From Paracoccaceae bacterium (GTDB lineage Bacteria > Pseudomonadota > Alphaproteobacteria > Rhodobacterales > Rhodobacteraceae): DNA of 64,000 nt. The notes beneath the pieces are model-generated. The model made no database searches and was not told where the DNA came from. It saw only the letters and a program-made list of their open reading frames with translations. Location: assembly GCA_014872875.1 (NCBI GenBank), contig WKFI01000014.1:124001-188000 (forward strand). The letters are read 5' to 3'. How positions within the stretch are numbered: position 1 is the first letter of the stretch; every line of letters begins with the position of its first letter. The translations under genes were made by a program, and so were the position numbers. This document shows positions 38,488 to 46,927 of this stretch, one piece after another.

Positions 38488-38821
38488 CGTCCGCTCCCAG
38501 CGTATGTTCCACCGGCTTCAGGGACGGAAACACTTCGTGCAGCGGGACAGCCGCAATCAGGATCGCCGCAATCCAGAACGCATTGTTCAGTGTGAAAAGC
38601 GAAATCAGCCCCAACACGCTGACCAATTGCATCTGTACCTTGTGGGCGCCTGCCGCCATACGATCAGGGATCGCCTGAATGGTGAAATAGAGTGCGCCAA
38701 ATCCCAGCAGAGTGGCCACAAGCACAAAGCCCACGACCATCATGAACCCATCGGTTTCCCCTGGTGGCGTGACCCAGAACGGAAGACGCTCCAGCGCCTC
38801 GACGGATAGAGTGCTGTCCAT
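38480..38821 (-). CDS. Small inner-membrane protein paired with HlyD-like protein
   Basis: A 113-residue protein with two clear transmembrane helices (about 25-50 and 65-92). I do not recognise a named family with certainty. The segment LISLFTLNNAFWIAAI is reminiscent of the second helix of YiaW/DUF3302, which is also encoded beside an HlyD-like protein, so it may be a divergent counterpart. Its 3' end overlaps the HlyD-like gene by eight bases, indicating coupled translation. Confidence 0.72.
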   Translation of the reverse strand: MDSTLSVEALERLPFWVTPPGETDGFMMVVGFVLVATLLGFGALYFTIQAIPDRMAAGAHKVQMQLVSVLGLISLFTLNNAFWIAAILIAAVPLHEVFPSLKPVEHTLGADDA

Positions 38822-38902
38822 GCCAGCCTCCGGTCAAACAATTTCTGTCTACATCATTAAACTTGAATATTTCAGAAAATCAACGGAGTGCGAGGATTTC
38901 TT

Positions 38903-39871
38903 TCAATCGCCCAGCATCCAGATCCCGCTTGGCCAGAAGGCATGGAACGCAAAGGCAAACATTACATCATGCGCCACATCGTGGCCTCTGGAATCCTTGA
39001 CCCGGATCGACCCCACACCCCGTCCCTTGCCGATGGTCCCAGTATCAAGTGCGGATGCCTGGCCGGGCCGCCAACTGATTGTCACACCGGCTTCTTGTAC
39101 TGTCATGTCACGGGCCAGTCGCGTCAGGGGCCACGCCCGATCCCCAACCCGCACCACTCGCTCCAATGCCGGGATCCCATGCGGTGGAAGCTCACCTGAA
39201 TACAGGAAGGGCCGCGTGAGGCTGTCGTACCCCTTGTAGGGGTTGCGACCATAGGCACGGTTAAAGTCCGGTTCGGCCATGACCAACCCATCAGGATTGC
39301 GAACTGTGAATTCCTGCCAGCTTTCCATCCAGGTGGGCAGAGTTTTAAGTTCCGCTCCCGTCAACTCGCCGACAATCGCCTGCCCGATCGCTTGCTGCCA
39401 CCAGCTGTGGGTTTCGCGGTCATACATGATCATGTCCGAATGACGCAGCTTGCCCGAAACACCAAAGCTCAGAACCTGCCCCCGCACCCGACGGTCAAAG
39501 GTAATCCCTGAATTGCACAACGGACAGAAGGTGACAGCCACCGGTACGCCACCCACCGTGTCATTGACGATTTCATGCCAGGTGAGATACCGGATTGGGT
39601 AGGCGCGCGGTTCGGCCCCAGGCACTTCCACCGTGATGACCGGTTCTCGGTCTCCGATGCGGCGTTCTTGGCCCGCAGGCTGGAATTTGGGTGCGTCCAA
39701 TGCCGGGATCCCGTCCTTGGGCGGCCCACCGGACAGGATCTCTCCCCAATTGGCCACCGAGGATCTGCCGAAATCGGTTTCGGGCCATTCATGTTTCCAA
39801 AAGTTCGGATCCGCCCAGGCCGTGGACAGCGAGAAAACAACAGCAAAGGTTAAACAAAGAAGGCGCAGCAT
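38903..39871 (-). CDS. DUF3179 family exported protein
   Basis: A 322-residue protein with a signal peptide (LLCLTFAVVFSLSTAWA, cut near residue 19) and a DUF3179 domain. The conserved VAVTFCPLCNSGITFDRR stretch, with a CPLC motif, and SGKLRHSDMIMYDRETHSWWQQ are diagnostic for the family, whose function is unknown. The ATG at 39871 is chosen because it opens a clean signal peptide and follows GGGGGA; the frame extends nine codons further. Confidence 0.88.
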   Translation of the reverse strand: MLRLLCLTFAVVFSLSTAWADPNFWKHEWPETDFGRSSVANWGEILSGGPPKDGIPALDAPKFQPAGQERRIGDREPVITVEVPGAEPRAYPIRYLTWHEIVNDTVGGVPVAVTFCPLCNSGITFDRRVRGQVLSFGVSGKLRHSDMIMYDRETHSWWQQAIGQAIVGELTGAELKTLPTWMESWQEFTVRNPDGLVMAEPDFNRAYGRNPYKGYDSLTRPFLYSGELPPHGIPALERVVRVGDRAWPLTRLARDMTVQEAGVTISWRPGQASALDTGTIGKGRGVGSIRVKDSRGHDVAHDVMFAFAFHAFWPSGIWMLGD

Positions 39872-39954
39872 GAGATCCCCCACACCACCCTGCTCCATCC
39901 GCTGGAACCAATCCAGCAGCCAACACGCGGACGTGAGGGCCCGTGTAACGAAAA

Positions 39955-39980
39955 ACGGCGCCCCGATGTCGGCGCGCCGT
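39955..39980 (-). terminator. Terminator of the cyclophilin operon
   Basis: ACGGCGC at 39955-39961 pairs with GCGCCGT at 39974-39980 with an inner CCGA/TCGG stem; on the minus strand the hairpin is followed by TTTTTCG. It ends transcription from the two cyclophilin genes, beyond the double-hairpin element. Confidence 0.82.
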
Positions 39981-40026
39981 CCAAGGTTTTTCGAAAAACC
40001 TTGGCAAATTTCTTACAAGAAATTTG
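39981..40026 (-). repeat. Double-hairpin element at the cyclophilin 3' end, copy 2
   Basis: A perfect 24-base palindrome (39981-40004, arms CCAAGGTTTTTC) is followed by a second inverted repeat (40005-40026, arms CAAATTTCTT). The element begins a few bases after the stop codon on the minus strand. Its layout, two AT-containing hairpins with a CCAAGG/CCTTGG-type stem farthest from the gene, matches the element at the end of uvrA. Confidence 0.65.
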
Positions 40027-40029
40027 CGG

Positions 40030-40575
40030 TTACTCTGTCACGGTAACCTTTTTCATGACATCCGGCTTTCCGACCACCGAACCGTTCTGGCCTTTGCCGC
40101 GCTTGATCTGGTCCACGACGTCCATCCCAGCGGTCACTTTTCCAACTACGGTGTACTGACCGTTAAGGAAGTGCCCCGGCGCAAACATGATGAAGAATTG
40201 CGAATTCGCACTGTTGGGATTCTGCGCCCGGGCCATACCGACAATACCCCGGTCATAGGGCACATCCGAAAACTCGGCCGGCAGATCCGGACGGTCCGAC
40301 CCGCCGGTTCCTGCACGGCGCATGTCCTCGCCGATCCGTCCGAACTGAACGTCTCCGGTCTGAGCCATGAACCCGTCGATCACCCGATGAAATACGACCC
40401 CATCATATTTCCCCTCGGCTGCCAGAGCCGCGATCTGCTCGACATGCTTGGGGGCCACATCTTCCAGAAGGTCGATGGTGATCGTACCATTGGCTTCACC
40501 CTCGACTTCGATCTGAAGTCCCGTTGCTAGCGCCGGGCTGGCAGCCAAGGCAAAAACAGCCGCCAGCTTACGCAT
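40030..40575 (-). CDS. Exported cyclophilin-type peptidyl-prolyl isomerase
   Basis: A 181-residue prolyl isomerase with an N-terminal signal peptide (MRKLAAVFALAASPALA), so it assists protein folding in the periplasm. Core cyclophilin motifs FHRVIDGFMAQTGD, AGTGGSD, NSANSQFFIMF and FLNGQYTVVGKV are intact. The ATG at 40575 overlaps the stop of the upstream cyclophilin gene by eight bases; a TTG three codons earlier is the alternative. The pair probably arose by duplication, one copy kept in the cytoplasm and one sent out. Confidence 0.93.
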   Translation of the reverse strand: MRKLAAVFALAASPALATGLQIEVEGEANGTITIDLLEDVAPKHVEQIAALAAEGKYDGVVFHRVIDGFMAQTGDVQFGRIGEDMRRAGTGGSDRPDLPAEFSDVPYDRGIVGMARAQNPNSANSQFFIMFAPGHFLNGQYTVVGKVTAGMDVVDQIKRGKGQNGSVVGKPDVMKKVTVTE

Positions 40576-41074
40576 CGGCTGCAACCTTGACGCTGATCAT
40601 GCGATCCGGGTTTGCAGGCGGCTCACCGCGGACAATCGCATCGACATGTTCCATTCCTTCGATGACACGGCCGTAAACTGTGTACTGACCGTTCAGGAAA
40701 TGGTTGTCTTTGAAGTTGATGAAGAACTGCGAATTGGCCGAGTTCGGGTTTTGCGACCGCGCCGCACCCAAGGTACCGCGATCGTGGGGCAGCTTCGAAA
40801 ACTCTGCCGGCAGGTTCGGCAGCGACGAACCACCCGTGCCCGCCATACGGATGTTGAACCCGTCTTCCATGTCGCCATGCTGCACGTCGCCGGTCTGGGC
40901 CATGAAGCCGTCGATCACCCGGTGAAAGCAGACATTGTCATACTCACCAGCGCGCGCCAGCTCCTTCATCCGTGCAGCGTGTTCCGGCGCCACATCGGGC
41001 AACAGTTCAATAACGACATTACCGTCTTTCAGCTCGATGATGACGGTGTTTTCGGGATCTTTGATCTCGGCCAT
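40568..41074 (-). CDS. ppiB: Cytoplasmic cyclophilin-type peptidyl-prolyl isomerase
   Basis: A 168-residue PpiB-like prolyl isomerase without a signal peptide. It has CFHRVIDGFMAQTGDVQHGD, AGTGGSSLPNLPAEF and NSANSQFFINFKDNHFLNGQYTVYG, all active-site regions of the bacterial family. An AGGAGGG lies seven bases before the ATG at 41074. It overlaps the exported copy by eight bases and is the first gene of the pair. It is divergent from pgk. Confidence 0.94.
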   Translation of the reverse strand: MAEIKDPENTVIIELKDGNVVIELLPDVAPEHAARMKELARAGEYDNVCFHRVIDGFMAQTGDVQHGDMEDGFNIRMAGTGGSSLPNLPAEFSKLPHDRGTLGAARSQNPNSANSQFFINFKDNHFLNGQYTVYGRVIEGMEHVDAIVRGEPPANPDRMISVKVAADA

Positions 41075-41205
41075 GAGGCCCTCCTGTCAATGTATTTGAG
41101 CGGAAACTAATCCCCATGGGGCCGATGGACAAGGCGCGGCATTGACCCGAGGCAACTTTCCTTTAGAGAAGCGGCGACTCTTTGCTTTCAGGAGATTTGC
41201 GCAAG

Positions 41206-42396
41206 ATGGGCTGGAAAACACTGGACGACATGGATCTGAACGGCAAGCGCGTGCTGGTGCGGGTCGATATCAACGTGCCGATCGTGGATGGCGTTGTCAC
41301 CGACAGCACAAGGATCCGACGGATCGCGCCCACCGTGCGGGATATTCTGGCCGCTGGTGGCAAGCCGATCCTGCTGGCGCATTTCGGCCGACCTGGTGGG
41401 GAGCGCCGGGAAAACCTGTCCCTGAACCAGCTGGTGCCGACATTGGAGCGCGCTTTTGAAACCCGCGTCCTTTTTGCTGCAGACTGCGTGGGCGCCGGCG
41501 CAGAAGCAGCGGCAGACGCCCTGCAACCGGGTGAAGTGCTGCTCTTGGAAAACACCCGCTTCCACGCAGCTGAAACCAAAAACGACCCCGAACTTGCCGC
41601 CGGCATGGCACGCCTGGGCGAGGTCTATTGCAACGACGCCTTCTCAGCCGCGCATCGCGCGCATTCCTCGACCGAGGCATTGGCCCGGCTGCTGCCCGCC
41701 TGTGCTGGACGCCTGATGCAGGCCGAGTTGGAAGCGCTGGAAAGCGCGCTGGGTCAACCCCAACGCCCCGTCACGGCTGTGGTGGGGGGCGCCAAGGTCT
41801 CGACCAAACTCGAACTCCTTGGCAACCTGATCGAAAAGGTGGACTACCTCGTGATTGGCGGCGGCATGGCCAATACTTTCCTCGTCGCCAAGGGGATGCA
41901 TGTCGGCAAATCATTGGCCGAACGCATCATGGCCGACACCGCAGCCGAGATCATCGCCAAGGCCGAGGCCGCAGGCTGCAAGATCGTGCTGCCGACCGAC
42001 ATCGTTGTTGCCGAAAAATTTGAAAGCCATGCCGATCATCAGGTCCTTCCAGCAGATCAATGCCCGGAAGACGGCATGATCTTGGATGCTGGCCCCGACA
42101 GTGTTTCTGCAATCACTACGATCTTTGAAAACAGCAAAACCGTGATCTGGAACGGACCGCTGGGTGCATTTGAACTGGAGCCTTTCGACGCCGCCACAAA
42201 TGCTGCAGCACTCAAGGCCGCTGCTCTAACTCGCGCGGGTCAGCTGGTATCGGTTGCTGGTGGCGGTGATACGGTTGCGGCGTTGAACGCCTCTGGTGCC
42301 GCGGGCGATTTCTCGTACATCTCGACCGCAGGAGGAGCCTTCTTGGAATGGATGGAAGGCAAAACCCTGCCAGGCGTCGCGGCTTTGGAACAATAA
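41206..42396 (+). CDS. pgk: Phosphoglycerate kinase
   Basis: The glycolytic and gluconeogenic enzyme that interconverts 1,3-bisphosphoglycerate and 3-phosphoglycerate with ADP/ATP. It has 396 residues, with the signature [16 protein letters not shown] near residue 14, the substrate segment [10 protein letters not shown], and the nucleotide region [11 protein letters not shown] and [11 protein letters not shown]. The ATG at 41206 is chosen over an in-frame TTG at 41182; GGAG lies eleven bases upstream. It stands alone on the plus strand. Confidence 0.97.
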   Translation: MGWKTLDDMDLNGKRVLVRVDINVPIVDGVVTDSTRIRRIAPTVRDILAAGGKPILLAHFGRPGGERRENLSLNQLVPTLERAFETRVLFAADCVGAGAEAAADALQPGEVLLLENTRFHAAETKNDPELAAGMARLGEVYCNDAFSAAHRAHSSTEALARLLPACAGRLMQAELEALESALGQPQRPVTAVVGGAKVSTKLELLGNLIEKVDYLVIGGGMANTFLVAKGMHVGKSLAERIMADTAAEIIAKAEAAGCKIVLPTDIVVAEKFESHADHQVLPADQCPEDGMILDAGPDSVSAITTIFENSKTVIWNGPLGAFELEPFDAATNAAALKAAALTRAGQLVSVAGGGDTVAALNASGAAGDFSYISTAGGAFLEWMEGKTLPGVAALEQ

Positions 42397-42421
42397 GCAG
42401 CAACTCCACAAGACCTCTTTC

Positions 42422-42447
42422 GCCCGGCCCCAACCGCAGGGCCGGGC
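42422..42447 (+). terminator. Hairpin after pgk
   Basis: GCCCGGCCC at 42422-42430 pairs with GGGCCGGGC at 42439-42447 around an eight-base loop, 25 bases after the pgk stop. The following T-run is short (TTGAG), so it may need help from rho. Confidence 0.6.
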
Positions 42448-42512
42448 TTGAGACAACTCGGGCCTCGCCGTGAGACGTGCCTCGCGCTGCACTTTCAGTC
42501 GAGCAGCTGCTC

Positions 42513-42650
42513 CTGCATTCACTTTGCCAAGGAAACTCCGGGGGAGGCGCGGTTCACCGCGACGGGGGCAGCGCCCCCACCCTTCGCTTTACAGCAAGCA
42601 ATAAATCCTGACCGGACTAGCTGACGCAGCGCCTCTGGCGCTGCCACGCC
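42513..42650 (+). repeat. Dispersed hairpin repeat, copy 2, in the only gap over 300 bases
   Basis: The gap 42397-42733 holds the pgk hairpin and then this element. CTGCATTCACTTTGCCAA at 42513-42530 is identical to 10275-10292, followed by GGAAACTCC, a G-run, a GCGCGGTTCACCGCG hairpin, a GGGGGCAGCGCCCCC hairpin and an AGCGCCTCTGGCGCT hairpin. No coding sequence is seen in the gap. Confidence 0.6.
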
Positions 42651-42733
42651 CAACACTTTGACGGCGCCTTGCGCCAGAAAAAGGGGCGGGAGCGCTACAT
42701 TCAGTCCCGCATCCTTCGCTCAGCGGACCTGCC

Positions 42734-44371
42734 TCAAACTGCCCAGCGGCTTAGAATTGCGTCCGTATCCAGACCGGCGACGGACCCGGGCAGAGACCCC
42801 CGCTGTTCCGTTAACCGGCTTGTCACATATCCGTCTGCTGCCGCGTTCGGTGCAAACTGGATCAGACTTGCTGCTGTCAACAAACTGGCCAGACTTTCCA
42901 CGAACCACCGCGCCTCGGCCTCGGTCGGCAAGCCGGTCCAGCGTTGCAAATGCGCATCCAGCGCCGCGTCATAGCGCCTGTCGCCGCCGCGAGCAGCATT
43001 CAGCACCTGCATCAACGCGTCTCCGGCCAAAGGTTCCCGCGACAGGGTGCGCAGGATATCCAGGCAGATGACATTGCCTGACCCTTCCCAGATCCCGTTC
43101 AGAGGTGCCTCGCGGTAGAGCACCGGCATGGGTGTCTCTTCAATATAGCCCATGCCACCCAGCACCTCCATCGCCTCACCAATTACCGAAATACAGCGTT
43201 TGTTGTTCAGGTATTTGGCCAGCGCCACGCCAATCCGGGCAAAGGCACGGTTTTCGGCATCACTGCGGTCAAAGGCTGCGGCGACCATCAGCGCGACAGA
43301 CAAGGCCCCTTCGGTATCCAGAGCCAAATCCGCCAGAACGGCCCGCATCAACGGCTGATCGATCAGTTTCCGCTGAAAAGTGCTGCGACCCTGCACCCAC
43401 CACATGGCCTCATCGACCGCGGCCCGCATCAAACCCGCCGGAGCAATGGCCGTATCCAGCCGCGTGTGATGCACCATTTCTATGATTGTGCGCACGCCCG
43501 CACCTTCTTCCCCCAGACGATGGGCCAAAGCGTCCACATATTCGACCTCGGAACTGGCATTGGCCTGATTGCCCAGCTTGGATTTTAGTCGCTGCAGCCG
43601 GATCCCGTTGCGGCTGTCTTCCAACCAGCGCGGCACGAGGAAGCAGGTCAGCCCGGCCTCTGTATACGCCAATGTCAGGAACCCATCAGACATCGGCGCC
43701 GAACAGAACCACTTGTGCCCCGTCAGCCGGTAATGGTCACCATCCCGCACCGCGCGGGTGGTATTGGCCCGAACATCCGAACCACCCTGCTTTTCAGTCA
43801 TGGCCATGCCCAGCGTCACGCCCTTTTTCTGTGTCACCGGACGGACCGCCCCGTCATAGACCGGGTTCAACAGGCGTGGGACCCAGGTTGCTGCCAAGTC
43901 CGGATCGGCCTTCAACGCAGGCACGGCAGCATAGGTCATGGTCATCGGACAACATGTGCCCGGCTCCACCTGGTTCAGCATGTAGCAATGCACGGCGTGG
44001 GTGACATGCCCGCCCGGCTGTCCATCCCAGGCGACGTGCGCATAGCCCAACCGCTTCGCCGCCCCCATCACCTGATGATACCCTTGGTTGAATTCCACCT
44101 CGTCCAGGCGATGTCCTGATCGCGCAAAAAGCTTGAGGCGAGGCGGATCGCGGCGCGCGTTCTCGGCTGCAGACAGCATGTCTGAACTGGCATAAACGGC
44201 GCCTGCGTGAGCCAGATTGTCCGTCCGGCCACCATGCCGTGTCGCGTGAAGCTGCAAAACCTGATCGCCGTCCCACAGATTGCGCGACATGCGCGGTGCA
44301 GGCTGGTTCATGACTTCATGCGTCCCCAGATCGCCTTGCGGCGCAGAAATCGACAGTTTCGTCTCGGGCAT
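42734..44371 (-). CDS. AidB-type acyl-CoA dehydrogenase
   Basis: A 545-residue flavoprotein with the extended layout of E. coli AidB rather than ordinary acyl-CoA dehydrogenases: HEVMNQPAPRMSRNLWDGDQVL at the start, GMAMTEKQGGSDVRANTT in the FAD region, EVLGGMGYIEETPMPVLYREAPLNGIWEGSGNV near residue 435, then an extra C-terminal helical domain. AidB is linked to the alkylation-damage response in E. coli, but many family members may act on acyl-CoA. GGAGG lies nine bases before the ATG at 44371; the frame extends 18 codons further. Confidence 0.9.
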   Translation of the reverse strand: MPETKLSISAPQGDLGTHEVMNQPAPRMSRNLWDGDQVLQLHATRHGGRTDNLAHAGAVYASSDMLSAAENARRDPPRLKLFARSGHRLDEVEFNQGYHQVMGAAKRLGYAHVAWDGQPGGHVTHAVHCYMLNQVEPGTCCPMTMTYAAVPALKADPDLAATWVPRLLNPVYDGAVRPVTQKKGVTLGMAMTEKQGGSDVRANTTRAVRDGDHYRLTGHKWFCSAPMSDGFLTLAYTEAGLTCFLVPRWLEDSRNGIRLQRLKSKLGNQANASSEVEYVDALAHRLGEEGAGVRTIIEMVHHTRLDTAIAPAGLMRAAVDEAMWWVQGRSTFQRKLIDQPLMRAVLADLALDTEGALSVALMVAAAFDRSDAENRAFARIGVALAKYLNNKRCISVIGEAMEVLGGMGYIEETPMPVLYREAPLNGIWEGSGNVICLDILRTLSREPLAGDALMQVLNAARGGDRRYDAALDAHLQRWTGLPTEAEARWFVESLASLLTAASLIQFAPNAAADGYVTSRLTEQRGSLPGSVAGLDTDAILSRWAV

Positions 44372-44578
44372 GGTCTCATCCTCCAATTCTCGGTGGAGCC
44401 TACGTGTCAGCCTAACCCATGCCACCGCTCCGTGGCGTCATCTGTCTGGAGTCGTTGGGTAAAAATCGAATCGACAGGGCATTTTTGGGATTCACAAACC
44501 GAATCACCTGTGGCATAAGATACATAGACGCCCGAACAACGGGCGCAGCTTTGAGGCAGAGCATACAGGCAACCCAAC

Positions 44579-44878
44579 GTGACCCGTTCCAATCGTCCAT
44601 CTTTAGGTGCCCTGATCTTTTTCGCGGTGGCATTTGCGCTGAGCGCATATTTCACCTTTGCGGCAGTTCAGGGGGATTACGGGTTGTTTCGTCGGGTCGA
44701 GATCGCTGCGGAGGCCGAAGTGCTCCGTAGCGATCTCGATCGCCTGAATGCCGAAATTTCCGAGATGGAAAACCTGACCCGCAGACTGAGTGACGATTAC
44801 CTGGACCTGGACCTTCTGGACCAGCAAGCACGGTCCGTTCTGGGTGTCCTGCGCACGGATGAGATCGTCATTCGCTGA
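44579..44878 (+). CDS. ftsB: Septum formation initiator FtsB/DivIC-like
   Basis: A 99-residue bitopic protein of the divisome. One transmembrane helix (about 10-30) is followed by a periplasmic coiled coil (AEAEVLRSDLDRLNAEISEMENLTRRLSDDYLDLDLLDQQARSVLG), the usual FtsB/DivIC pattern in which the coiled coil pairs with FtsL. It starts with GTG. FtsB-like genes often lie just before pdhA in alphaproteobacteria; here a minus-strand methyltransferase gene separates them. Confidence 0.88.
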   Translation: MTRSNRPSLGALIFFAVAFALSAYFTFAAVQGDYGLFRRVEIAAEAEVLRSDLDRLNAEISEMENLTRRLSDDYLDLDLLDQQARSVLGVLRTDEIVIR

Positions 44879-44896
44879 TCCGCTGTCCCGCAAGCA

Positions 44897-45673
44897 TCAA
44901 GGCCGAATTGCCTTGGTAATGAAATGGGTCAGAGAAAAGAAAAACCGCCCCTCCTCTGATCGGTTTACCTGCTCTTCGAACCAATCATTCGCATCCTCTG
45001 CGGCAAGCAGGTTTTGTTCGATAGCGTAGGCGCGCATCAGGTACATCAGCATCAGCGGAAACCCGTCCGGACGAAGAACAGTCGCCGAAAACGTCAACGG
45101 AGCGGTTTCAAGCCATAGAAACCCTGCCGTCTCCAGAGCCGAGGGGAGAAGGGCGGGCACACTTTTCTCGGCAACATGCCTCTCCCAGGCCAACATCATG
45201 CTCGACATGCGCTCCGGGTTATCAGACTCCCAACAAAACGTATCCCAAAGCATGTCTCCGACAACCAGACGACCTCCGGAACGAAGCTTGGCCTGCAGAT
45301 CACGCAAAGCACCCGGAATGTCAGGCAAGTATTCAAAGACCTGAAGCGAAATTGCCGCATCAAGGGAGCTGTCTGCTATCGGCAACTGTCCGGCTGACCC
45401 ATTCAGGATCTCAACGTTCTGAAGGTCGCTGCACAGTTCTCTGGCCTTTGACCGCATGTCAGAACTTGGATCAACACCAATCACTGAGCCGGTTGCGCCG
45501 ACTGCGCGTGCAAGTTCTATAGTCAGCAGGCCTTGACCACAGCCAAGATCCAGAATTCGCTCGCCGGGCCTGGGACTGACTGCCTCCATATTCCTCGCAC
45601 GGCGTCGTGTGATGTCAGCTCCGTGATAGCTGGCATCCAGTATCTTCAGTGTTTCCGCATTGAATTGGAGCAT
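44897..45673 (-). CDS. Class I SAM-dependent methyltransferase (UbiE-like)
   Basis: A 258-residue methyltransferase. Motif I ILDLGCGQGLLTIELA, then VIGVDPSSDM, and the motif IV region DSSLDAAISLQVFEYLPDIPGALRDLQAKLRSGGRLVVGD are complete. It is similar in layout to ubiquinone/arsenite-type enzymes but the acceptor is unknown. The ATG at 45673 gives the most family-like start; a GTG at 45724 is possible. It sits on the opposite strand between ftsB and pdhA, and three sampled lines have GC of about 55 percent against about 60 percent in pdhA, so it may be a later insertion. Confidence 0.85.
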   Translation of the reverse strand: MLQFNAETLKILDASYHGADITRRRARNMEAVSPRPGERILDLGCGQGLLTIELARAVGATGSVIGVDPSSDMRSKARELCSDLQNVEILNGSAGQLPIADSSLDAAISLQVFEYLPDIPGALRDLQAKLRSGGRLVVGDMLWDTFCWESDNPERMSSMMLAWERHVAEKSVPALLPSALETAGFLWLETAPLTFSATVLRPDGFPLMLMYLMRAYAIEQNLLAAEDANDWFEEQVNRSEEGRFFFSLTHFITKAIRP

Positions 45674-45883
45674 GATCGCGACACTCGTATCGAAAACCCA
45701 AGCGCAGGAGGAAGTGTACCACACTTTGAAGATGTTTGATCCCGCACCGCAAGAGCTGCCTGCAACTGCCCTCAGCAGACGCTACAAACTGTCCGAATAC
45801 GCTCAATTCCACGGCGTTCTGAGCTTCGACCTGCCCCCGCGTCATAATATCCCTCGCCAGAATGCCAGAAATCGCTTATTAAA

Positions 45884-45901
45884 TAGTTTAACACTAAACT
45901 A
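45884..45901. promoter_or_regulatory. Palindromic operator upstream of pdhA
   Basis: TAGTTTAACACTAAACTA has 7-base arms identical to those of the lpdA element at 25970-25987 and the same 4-base spacer. It ends 27 bases before the pdhA start codon, inside an AT-rich patch, so a protein bound here would cover the promoter or the early transcript. Confidence 0.7.
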
Positions 45902-45928
45902 TTACGCCAAAACGGGGAGCCCACCACG

Positions 45929-46924
45929 ATGGCAGCCAGAAAGACTGTAAAGAAAACAAATGTTTCCGGCGATGAGCTGAAACACTATTATCGCGAAATG
46001 TTGTTGATCCGCCGATTCGAAGAAAAAGCCGGTCAGCTGTATGGAATGGGCCTGATCGGCGGTTTCTGTCACCTTTACATTGGTCAAGAAGCCGTTGTCG
46101 TCGGTCTGGAGGCCGCCGCCGAAGAAGGCGACAAGCGCATCACCTCCTATCGTGATCATGGCCACATGTTGGCTTGCGGCATGGATCCGGGCGGCGTCAT
46201 GGCCGAGCTTACGGGCCGAGAAGGCGGGCTGTCCAAGGGCAAGGGCGGTTCAATGCACATGTTCTCGAAAGAGAAGCATTTCTATGGCGGTCACGGTATC
46301 GTGGGCGCACAGGTGCCATTGGGCGCCGGGCTGGCTTTTGCCGACAAATACAAGGGCAATGGCCGCGTGACATTCACCTATTTCGGCGATGGCGCAGCCA
46401 ACCAGGGACAGGTCTATGAGACGTTCAACATGGCTGCCCTGTGGGATCTGCCGGTGGTGTTCGTGATCGAGAACAACCAGTACGCCATGGGTACAGCCCA
46501 GGCTCGCTCGACCTCAACCCCCGACATTTACACGCGCGGTGAAGCCTTCGGGATCCCGGGCGAAGCCGTGGACGGCATGAATGTGCTGAGCGTCAAGGAA
46601 GCAGGTGAACGTGCCGTCGCACACTGCCGGTCGGGCAAGGGGCCTTACATTCTGGAGGTCAAAACCTACCGCTATCGCGGCCACTCCATGTCAGACCCGG
46701 CAAAATACCGGACCCGCGAAGAAGTGCAGCGCATGCGCGAAGAACGGGACCCGATCGAACAGGTTCGCGAAATGCTTCTGGATGGCAAACATGCCAGCGA
46801 AGACGACCTGAAGGCGATCGACAAGGACATCAAAGAGATCGTCAACCAGGCGGCTGACTTCGCCCGAGCCTCGCCCGAACCGGCTCTGGACGAGCTGTGG
46901 ACTGACATCTACGCCGAGGCTTGA
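45929..46924 (+). CDS. pdhA: Pyruvate dehydrogenase E1 alpha subunit
   Basis: The alpha subunit of the thiamine-diphosphate-dependent E1 that decarboxylates pyruvate and passes the acetyl group to E2. It has 331 residues. YYREMLLIRRFEEKAGQLYGMGLIGGFCHLYIGQEA opens the fold, and the TPP/Mg motif is GDGAANQGQVYETFNMAALWDLPVVFVIENN. The phosphorylation-loop-like sequence YRYRGHSMSDPAKYRTREEV is conserved. GGGGAG lies nine bases before the ATG. It heads a five-gene operon and ends three bases before the next start codon. A palindromic operator lies upstream. Confidence 0.97.
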   Translation: MAARKTVKKTNVSGDELKHYYREMLLIRRFEEKAGQLYGMGLIGGFCHLYIGQEAVVVGLEAAAEEGDKRITSYRDHGHMLACGMDPGGVMAELTGREGGLSKGKGGSMHMFSKEKHFYGGHGIVGAQVPLGAGLAFADKYKGNGRVTFTYFGDGAANQGQVYETFNMAALWDLPVVFVIENNQYAMGTAQARSTSTPDIYTRGEAFGIPGEAVDGMNVLSVKEAGERAVAHCRSGKGPYILEVKTYRYRGHSMSDPAKYRTREEVQRMREERDPIEQVREMLLDGKHASEDDLKAIDKDIKEIVNQAADFARASPEPALDELWTDIYAEA

Positions 46925-46927
46925 ACA

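Noticed and set aside
37099-38595. A 498-codon plus-strand frame over the HlyD-like gene
   Set aside because: Antisense shadow of a gene with clear adaptor architecture.
42397-42733. Possible small gene or tRNA in the gap after pgk
   Set aside because: No cloverleaf, ribosome site or coding frame stands out; the gap is explained by a hairpin and the dispersed repeat.
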